Made by a program: the position numbers and the translations under genes
Notes under the pieces: generated by a model
Seen by the model: only the letters and a program-made list of their open reading frames with translations
Database searches by the model: none
Told to the model about the DNA's origin: nothing
Shown here: piece after piece, positions 59,232 through 64,000 of the stretch
Layout: each line of letters begins with the position of its first letter
How positions within the stretch are numbered: position 1 is the first letter of the stretch
Source of the DNA: Tractidigestivibacter sp050946515
GTDB taxonomy: Bacteria; Actinomycetota; Coriobacteriia; Coriobacteriales; Atopobiaceae
DNA length: 64,000 nt
Assembly: GCF_050946515.1 (NCBI RefSeq)
Contig: NZ_JBMNUX010000001.1
Span: forward strand, 62,001-126,000
Direction of reading: 5' to 3'

Positions 59232-59577
59232 CGAGTCCGTCCTGCCTTCCGTTGCTGTCACAACGACCTTCAAGAGAGATTGCGCCTTGCTTTTAGACTA
59301 CAACGATGCCGAACTTCGGCTGGCCACCAAGCTGCAGACGGACCCCCTTATTCCGAGGGGAGCAATTGCTTGAACGACTTTGCGCCAGCTCATCAAAGCC
59401 GCGAGCAAGCCCGGAGGGAGTCTCCCCCAAGGTCGCAGGCCCTTCTCGCCATTGTGAAAAAGTGCCCAAAAAGCCGACAAGACCACGCCGACTTTTACCT
59501 ATCGCGAAACGCTGCCGGACGACAGACTGCAATCAAGGAGACGGGCCCCGGAAGGGGGCACTATGAGAGGAGCAACT

Positions 59578-61002
59578 ATGGCAGATCAAGAAATGAACAT
59601 GGCGCTCGCGAACGCAACGCTGCTGATGCAGCCGGCACCTGGCGTGTACGTTCCCTTCGAGTACGATGGGCTGCCGGTTGAGAGCACGGCATACCGCACC
59701 TCGGCGATGATCAACGTGTCGCTGATGACCAGCCCCATCTACGACATCGTCGGTCCCGACGCGTGTGCATTCCTTCAGTCCATCTGCGTGAACGACTTCA
59801 CCAAGCTCAAGTACACTGGCCTGCGCCACGCCGTCATCTGCAACGACAAGGGCCAGATCCTCTCCGACGGCGTCGTGATCCGCATCGCCGAGGACCGCTA
59901 TCGCACCTACTGGCTGAATCCGCCAATCCAGTACCTGTGCGAGAACTCGGACCTCGACGTCCATGGCGAGGACATGTCCGGCACCGAGTTCTTCATCCAG
60001 GTCCAGGGCGAGAAGAGCCTCGAGATCCTTGAGGAGGCGTTCCAGGCTGACCTGCACGACATCAAGTTTGCCAAGCACCGCATCCAGGACGTCGAGGGTA
60101 CGCCGGTGCAGGTCATCCACCTTGGCATGACCGGGAACCTTGCCTACGAGGTCCACGGTCCCATTGCCGACTACACCAAGATCTACAACAAGATTTGGGC
60201 CGCCGGACAGAAGTTTGGCGCAAAGCAGCAGGGACAGCATTGCTACTGCCTGTTCAACCACACCGAGGCGGGATTCCCGAACATCAACCTTCACTATCCG
60301 CTGCCTTGGTTTGAGAGTGGCGAAGGCCTTGCCAAGTGGTGCATGGAGCATCCTGGCCTTTCCTGCAACAACATGGGCCGCAGGCTCAACGGGTCGGTTG
60401 GAGACGACCTTCAGACCCGCTTTGTCACTCCTTATGACACCGGCCTTGGGTTCCTCGTGAAGTTCAACCACGACTTCATGGGCCGCGAGGCGCTCGAGAA
60501 GATCGCGAAAAACCAGACGCGCAACGTCTGCACGCTCGAGTGGGATCCCGAGTCAGTTGGGAAGGTATTCGCAGCGATGAATACCGCAGGCAACAACGTT
60601 GAGGACATCTCCGATCCCACCGACTGCCACTTCGTCTACAACTTCGCCAACCAGTGCTTTGAGTATCGCGCCGACAAGGTGCTGGACGAGACCGGCAGGA
60701 TGGTTGGAATCTCAAGCGGGCGCATCCACTCCTACAGCTATGGAACCATGATCTCGCTTGGCTTCATCGACCCTGCCTGCATCCAGGAGGGCCGCGAGCT
60801 CACGCTGGTCTGGGGCACGCCCGGCACCGACCAGATGGACGTCAAGGTGCGCGTTGCTCGCTACCCGTACAACAAGGATTTGGTGCGCAACGAGGACCGC
60901 GACGTCTCCGAGATTCCGACGCTTGGCCATGGCCGCATGGTGGAGCAGGGCTCTGGCGACGGCTCCGACTGGAGCGAGTGGTACAAGGCCAACAACCAGT
61001 AG
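59578..61002 (+). CDS. GcvT-fold tetrahydrofolate-dependent demethylase (LigM/DesA-like)
   Basis: Aminomethyltransferase-fold protein of 474 residues, like vanillate/syringate O-demethylases (LigM, DesA) and related to DMSP demethylase. Signatures are SLMTSPIYDIVGPDACAFLQ near residue 50, GQILSDGVVIRIAEDRYRTY, GMTGNLAYEVHGPIADYTK and the C-terminal barrel with VGISSGRIHSYSYGTMISLG. Length fits the LigM/DesA group. Transfers a methyl group from a methoxylated aromatic or a related methyl donor to tetrahydrofolate. The MFS gene begins 20 bp later and would import the substrate. RBS GAGAGGAGC supports ATG 59578. Substrate inferred from family. Confidence 0.82.
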   Translation: MADQEMNMALANATLLMQPAPGVYVPFEYDGLPVESTAYRTSAMINVSLMTSPIYDIVGPDACAFLQSICVNDFTKLKYTGLRHAVICNDKGQILSDGVVIRIAEDRYRTYWLNPPIQYLCENSDLDVHGEDMSGTEFFIQVQGEKSLEILEEAFQADLHDIKFAKHRIQDVEGTPVQVIHLGMTGNLAYEVHGPIADYTKIYNKIWAAGQKFGAKQQGQHCYCLFNHTEAGFPNINLHYPLPWFESGEGLAKWCMEHPGLSCNNMGRRLNGSVGDDLQTRFVTPYDTGLGFLVKFNHDFMGREALEKIAKNQTRNVCTLEWDPESVGKVFAAMNTAGNNVEDISDPTDCHFVYNFANQCFEYRADKVLDETGRMVGISSGRIHSYSYGTMISLGFIDPACIQEGRELTLVWGTPGTDQMDVKVRVARYPYNKDLVRNEDRDVSEIPTLGHGRMVEQGSGDGSDWSEWYKANNQ

Positions 61003-61021
61003 GCTCCAAGGGGTGACGTTA

Positions 61022-62224
61022 GTGGAAGACACTCGTAGAAAACGCTATGCGGGGATGGCCCTTGCGGCAATCTGCATCGGATATCTTGCTCCTAATTATG
61101 CGCAGTACCAGCTTTCTCCGCTTGCTGGCAGCTTGATGGAAGAGCTGTCAATCTCGGCGAGCCAGTTCTCCTCGCTCTTCACGGCTCCGATGATCCCGGC
61201 GATCTTTCTGTCCCTTGTGGCTGGGATCTTGGTCGACAAGCACAATCCGCGCCTGGTAGTTGGCATCGCGTTCGTGATTTCTACCATCGGCGCGGCGCTC
61301 AACTTGGCTGGCAACAGCTACGGGACGCTCTTTCTGGGATTTGCGCTTACGGGAGTTGCCGCTGCGTTCTTGAACTCCTGTGGCGCCAAGCTTCTGGGCT
61401 CGTGGTATCCGCCCGAGCAGCTGTCGTCCAAGCTGGGAATTGGGTTTGCATTCTCCACGCTTGCCATGACCGTGGCTCTGGCGACAACTGCGTACTTCCC
61501 CAATCGTCACTCCGCATTCGCCGTCGCGCTCGTGGTCTTTGTGGCCTCGACGATCGGATGGTTTGCGCTCTACAGGAACCCGGAGCCCGTTGCCGACTCC
61601 GGATCCAGCGCACCTGCGGCTGGCGAGAAGGGCGAGCAGCCTGGGCTCGGAGCCCTTCTCAAGCGCGTCATGTCAAGCAGCGGCGTTTGGCTTGTCGGCC
61701 TCGCTCTGTTCTGCGTGATGGGGGCAAACGTCGTGATGAGCTCGTTTGTCCCGACGATTCTGCAGTCCCGCGGCATAGACGCCGTCGCTTCTGGCTACTA
61801 TTCCAGCGCGTATACTATCGGCAACCTTGTTAGCTGCATTGTTGTACCGATGGTCGCGCAAAAGGCGGGAACCAAGCGTACCGTGCTCGTGCTCGATGTT
61901 TGCGCATTTCTCTTGGTTGCGTTTGGGTGGATGGCACCTGACGGGTTCCTCCTGGCTGCAGCGCTGTTTCTGGCCGGATTCTTTCTGGGCGGGAACATGC
62001 CGATTCTCCAGTCAGTTCCCATCAAGCTGGCTGGCATTGGCCCCGAGCTGGCTGGCACGGCGGGCGGCCTCGTCGCGACCGTCGAACTTCTCGGAGCGGT
62101 TTTTCTCCCTAGCTACGTATTGATACCTGCAGCTGGTGGCAACCTCGCGACCGCGTTCGTGCTTGCAGGCGTCTGCATGCTCGTCTCGTGCGCGCTCACG
62201 CGTCCGCTGCCCAAGGAGGTATAG
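61022..62224 (+). CDS. MFS transporter (CynX/NimT-like)
   Basis: Twelve-helix transporter of about 400 residues. Hydrophobic segments are regular, with the A-motif-like AGILVDKHNPRLVVG between helices 2 and 3. The start is GTG 61022 (AAGGGGTGA upstream), 20 bp after the demethylase stop; another GTG nine bases upstream is in frame. Position after the demethylase suggests uptake of its substrate, for example a methoxy-aromatic acid. Confidence 0.87.
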   Translation: MEDTRRKRYAGMALAAICIGYLAPNYAQYQLSPLAGSLMEELSISASQFSSLFTAPMIPAIFLSLVAGILVDKHNPRLVVGIAFVISTIGAALNLAGNSYGTLFLGFALTGVAAAFLNSCGAKLLGSWYPPEQLSSKLGIGFAFSTLAMTVALATTAYFPNRHSAFAVALVVFVASTIGWFALYRNPEPVADSGSSAPAAGEKGEQPGLGALLKRVMSSSGVWLVGLALFCVMGANVVMSSFVPTILQSRGIDAVASGYYSSAYTIGNLVSCIVVPMVAQKAGTKRTVLVLDVCAFLLVAFGWMAPDGFLLAAALFLAGFFLGGNMPILQSVPIKLAGIGPELAGTAGGLVATVELLGAVFLPSYVLIPAAGGNLATAFVLAGVCMLVSCALTRPLPKEV

Positions 62225-62320
62225 CGCTTCAGTCGTTGCGTTTCGGTTTTTCTGTCTGGCTTTGAGCGCCGGCTCCTCGAATGGGGTGCCGGCGCTCTGC
62301 ACAACGGCTTGCCCGTGGTC

Positions 62321-62621
62321 CCTGCCAACTTTTGCGACTTTTGCAGCATCAGAGGTCGCGCAACCTGGCAGGTCTGGCATCAGAGGTCGCAGAACCTGGC
62401 AAAACGGGCATCAAAGGTCGCATAACTTGGCAGGCTCGAGCATCAGAAGTCGCAGAACCTGGCAGCGGGGCCGCCGCCCGGCGTTGACCGGGCATCAGAA
62501 GTCGCAGAACCTGGCAGTGGGGCCGCCGCCCGGCGTTGACCGGGCATCAGAGGTCGCAGAACCTGGCAGTGGGGCCGCCGCCCGGCGCTGACCGGGCATC
62601 AGAGGTCGCGAAACCTGCCAA
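62321..62621. repeat. Array 2 of the 26-bp repeat, with a 52-bp tandem part
   Basis: Same unit as array 1: one inverted copy at about 62321-62346 then seven direct copies beginning near 62347, 62375, 62407, 62439, 62491, 62541 and 62594. The last three copies are part of a 52-bp tandem repeat (starts 62463, 62515, 62567) in which the spacer GGGGCCGCCGCCCGGCG is also conserved. No open frame overlaps it plausibly. Confidence 0.85.
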
Positions 62622-63008
62622 AGAGCGCTTCTCGTCTCCGTTGTGTGGGACATTCCCTGAATTGTCCTGCTCGTCGTGTGGGGGTGCAGGGAGTTTGCGC
62701 AGATTACAAAGCTCATCGTGTGGACCTATGCGGCTCTTCTCGGTTGCATTCCCCATCGTGTGGGACCAAGACGAATGCTACTTTTTACGTGCCATTTTTC
62801 TACCTGCGGGTTTGCCGAGCTCCTCTTGGCAAGCTGCCGTTGCGGGGGCGGAAATCCCCACACAACGCGAAAGGCGGCCGACGCTCTCCCTCGCAATCCG
62901 CACATTGAGGCTCGAGTCGCAAAGAAACTGCAGGCAGGCGGTCTGGTCGAGAAGTGCGACCCACACGATGGGCATATCAATTCATTGCCAGCCCCACACA
63001 ACGCGCCG
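62622..63008. other. Non-coding stretch with scattered TGTGTGGG motifs
   Basis: No gene is supported here. The motif CGTTGTGTGGG or its relatives recur (near 62640, 62665, 62709, 62748, and as CCCACACAACG near 62856, 62965 and 62990), the same motif as at the edges of array 1. The composition is mixed and frames are short and irregular. Confidence 0.5.
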
Positions 63009-63057
63009 CTGCCAGGTTGTGCGACTCTTCGGCATCAGAGGTCGCGCAACCTAGCAG
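63009..63057. repeat. Single hairpin copy of the 26-bp repeat
   Basis: CTGCCAGGTTGTGCGAC pairs with GGTCGCGCAACCTAGCAG (two mismatches) around a 14-nt loop CTCTTCGGCATCAGA. It is the cleanest inverted-direct pair in the window and suggests that the basic element is a stem-loop. Confidence 0.75.
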
Positions 63058-63074
63058 CGTTCATGGTGCATAGG

Positions 63075-63235
63075 CACTTTCAGGGCAAACAAATACCGAA
63101 AAATATGTACAAAACAGTACTCTACACATTAAATGTATACAAGTATCAACAATTAGCTATTATACTGTCAAATAATCTACAATTATGACAATATGCAAAA
63201 TTATGGCATTCATTTGGTAGAATTCGCCACATACT
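63075..63235 (+). promoter_or_regulatory. AT-rich promoter region
   Basis: A sharply AT-rich block in a GC-rich genome, between the repeats and a GC-rich leader. It has -10-like hexamers (TATACT at 63161, TAGAAT near 63216) but no clear -35 at proper spacing. Repeated TGTAC/GTATAC palindromes (63105-63145) could bind a regulator. Confidence 0.45.
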
Positions 63236-63246
63236 TTTCTCTGTGA

Positions 63247-63451
63247 GTGCAGGGAAGGTCCCGTCCCTGTAGGTGGTCACCGTGAGTGTGTGCAGCCAGC
63301 CCAGACGAGCGCCCCCGACGAGCGCGCGAGTGGCCAGCCCGGTGGAGGGCGACCGTCTCTTGCTGGAGGGAGTGTCCGGGAATATCGCCCCCTGAGGTCG
63401 AAGGCGTTGGCCCCTCTAGGTGATCGTCCTTACCGCCGGACCTCCCTGCAC
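63247..63451 (+). ncRNA. Structured GC-rich leader RNA of unknown class
   Basis: GTGCAGGGA-A-GGTCC (63247-63261) pairs with GGACCTCCCTGCAC (63438-63451), a 14-bp stem with one bulged A that encloses about 175 nt. Inside, GGTGGTCACC (63272-63281) pairs with AGGTGATCG-T-CC (63418-63429), and CCAGC..AGACG (63296-63307) pairs with CGTCT..GCTGG (63354-63366); CGCCC/GGGCG may extend it. Downstream, CCGCCGG (63433-63439) can pair with CCGGCGG (63467-63473), competing with the closing stem. It ends 75 nt before the next start. It does not match the cores of cobalamin, T-box, SAM, glycine or RNase P RNAs as I know them. Confidence 0.5.
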
Positions 63452-63526
63452 AGGCTCAATACTTTGCCGGCGGCGAGTCCAGCAACAAGCAGCCAGGCAT
63501 CGCGAGTAACGTTCGAAGGGGAAGTC

Positions 63527-64000
63527 ATGTTCGTAACGTTTATCACTCCTGCGGCTTGGCTCCGCAGGCTCAAGGTGTATCAGTACGGCGCGCAGGTCTA
63601 TGGAACGCCCGACTCGATCACGGGTCCGCTGATCCTTGCGGGAATTGTGAAGCGCGCCGGTCACCACGTGGAGGCCTACGAGGAGCTCAATGGCAGCTTC
63701 GACTACGACCGGTTGCTCGAGAAGACCGACGTCTTGTGCCTCTACACCATGACCTCCAACGCGCCACGCGCCTACGAGCTGGCAGACCTGTTTCACGAGA
63801 AGGGTCACGCACGCGTGCTGATTGGCGGCATGCACGCAAGCGCGGTTCCGGAAGAGGCGCTTGCCCATGCTGACCAGGTCATGGTTGGCGAGGGCGAAAA
63901 CACCATCCTCGACGTCGTCGAGGGGCGCCTCACCGACCCAATCGTCAAGTGCCGTCCCGTCTGCGACCTCGATTCCGTGCCGTGGCCCGACTACTCAGTG
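63527..64000 (+). CDS. B12-binding domain/radical-SAM-type protein (3' part outside window)
   Basis: The visible 158 residues start MFVTFITPAAWLRRLKVYQY with GAAGGGGAAG upstream, and show the corrinoid-binding fold seen in radical SAM enzymes: TGPLILAGIVKRAGHHVEAYEE, VLCLYTMTSNAPRAYELADL, VLIGGMHASAVPEEALAHAD and VMVGEGENT. The B12 loop DxHxxG is not seen in this exact form; GGMHASAVPEE is the usual variant of the PF02310-type domain. The frame is open to the window edge, so the radical SAM domain, if present, lies beyond. Preceded by the structured leader described above. Confidence 0.75.
   Translation, partial: MFVTFITPAAWLRRLKVYQYGAQVYGTPDSITGPLILAGIVKRAGHHVEAYEELNGSFDYDRLLEKTDVLCLYTMTSNAPRAYELADLFHEKGHARVLIGGMHASAVPEEALAHADQVMVGEGENTILDVVEGRLTDPIVKCRPVCDLDSVPWPDYSV

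Noticed and set aside
63247..63451. Cobalamin riboswitch, SAM riboswitch, T-box or RNase P RNA
   Set aside because: Conserved cores of these families as I know them were not found; kept as an unclassified structured leader.

Overview
The window is GC-rich chromosomal DNA from an anaerobic Actinomycetota. I infer the Coriobacteriia, probably something near Olsenella or the Atopobiaceae. The grounds are: GC-rich codon use with frequent GTG/TTG starts, strong AAGGAG-type ribosome sites, a complete selenocysteine system, indolepyruvate:ferredoxin oxidoreductase, anaerobic iron-sulfur enzymes, and no respiratory genes here. This placement is inference; no rRNA or marker comparison was possible. 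No phage, IS transposase or CRISPR array was seen.

Layout. 1-8.2 kb: aspartate-family genes (hom, partial; aspartate kinase; asd), a SixA-CHAD fusion, a GyrI-like protein, and a polar amino-acid ABC transporter with a Tat-type lipoprotein binding protein. 8.4-15.4 kb: tRNA-His/Lys/Arg, a decayed gene, a Nudix hydrolase, a PfkB sugar-phosphate kinase with PTS enzyme I, a 27-bp perfect inverted repeat, a diacylglycerol-kinase-like gene, and tRNA-Gly/Pro on the minus strand. 15.7-21.9 kb: gdhA, then carAB behind a probable attenuator.

22-34.4 kb is a selenium island. It holds selB, an HgdC/YjiL-type activase, selD (itself read through an in-frame UGA), a GT4 glycosyltransferase coupled to selD, tRNA-Sec, a TetR and a LysR regulator, a double-cubane-type reductase (YjiM/HgdB-like), selA, yedF, a DUF3343 protein and a class-V cysteine-desulfurase-like enzyme. 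These could form one unit: selenium mobilisation (desulfurase, YedF, DUF3343), activation to selenophosphate (SelD), loading on tRNA-Sec (SelA), delivery (SelB), and a possible selenosugar branch (GT4). An ATP-driven low-potential reductase pair flanks the genes. An 11-bp motif, AAACGCGATTA, recurs upstream of selD/activase and of selA.

34.6-46.9 kb is housekeeping: tRNA-Leu, tig-clpP-clpX, a GT8 glycosyltransferase, TatD, TcdA, a glutamate-cysteine ligase-like enzyme, valS and an aldo/keto reductase. 47-49.5 kb: a PTS EIIBC with a YdjC/ChbG deacetylase. 49.5-55.3 kb: a LysR regulator, iorA-iorB-paaK (aryl-pyruvate oxidation and aryl-acetate/CoA chemistry), and a DUF368 (PopT-like) membrane protein. 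55.4-62.2 kb: two paralogous PucR-type regulators, a GcvT-fold demethylase (LigM/DesA-like) and its MFS transporter. This last cassette is bracketed by arrays of a degenerate 26-bp repeat at 57.1-57.6 and 62.3-63.06 kb. The window ends with an AT-rich promoter region, a highly structured GC-rich leader closed by a 14-bp long-range stem (63,247-63,451), and the start of a B12-binding/radical-SAM-type gene that runs off the edge.

Long open frames antisense to the real genes are products of the GC bias and were not annotated.
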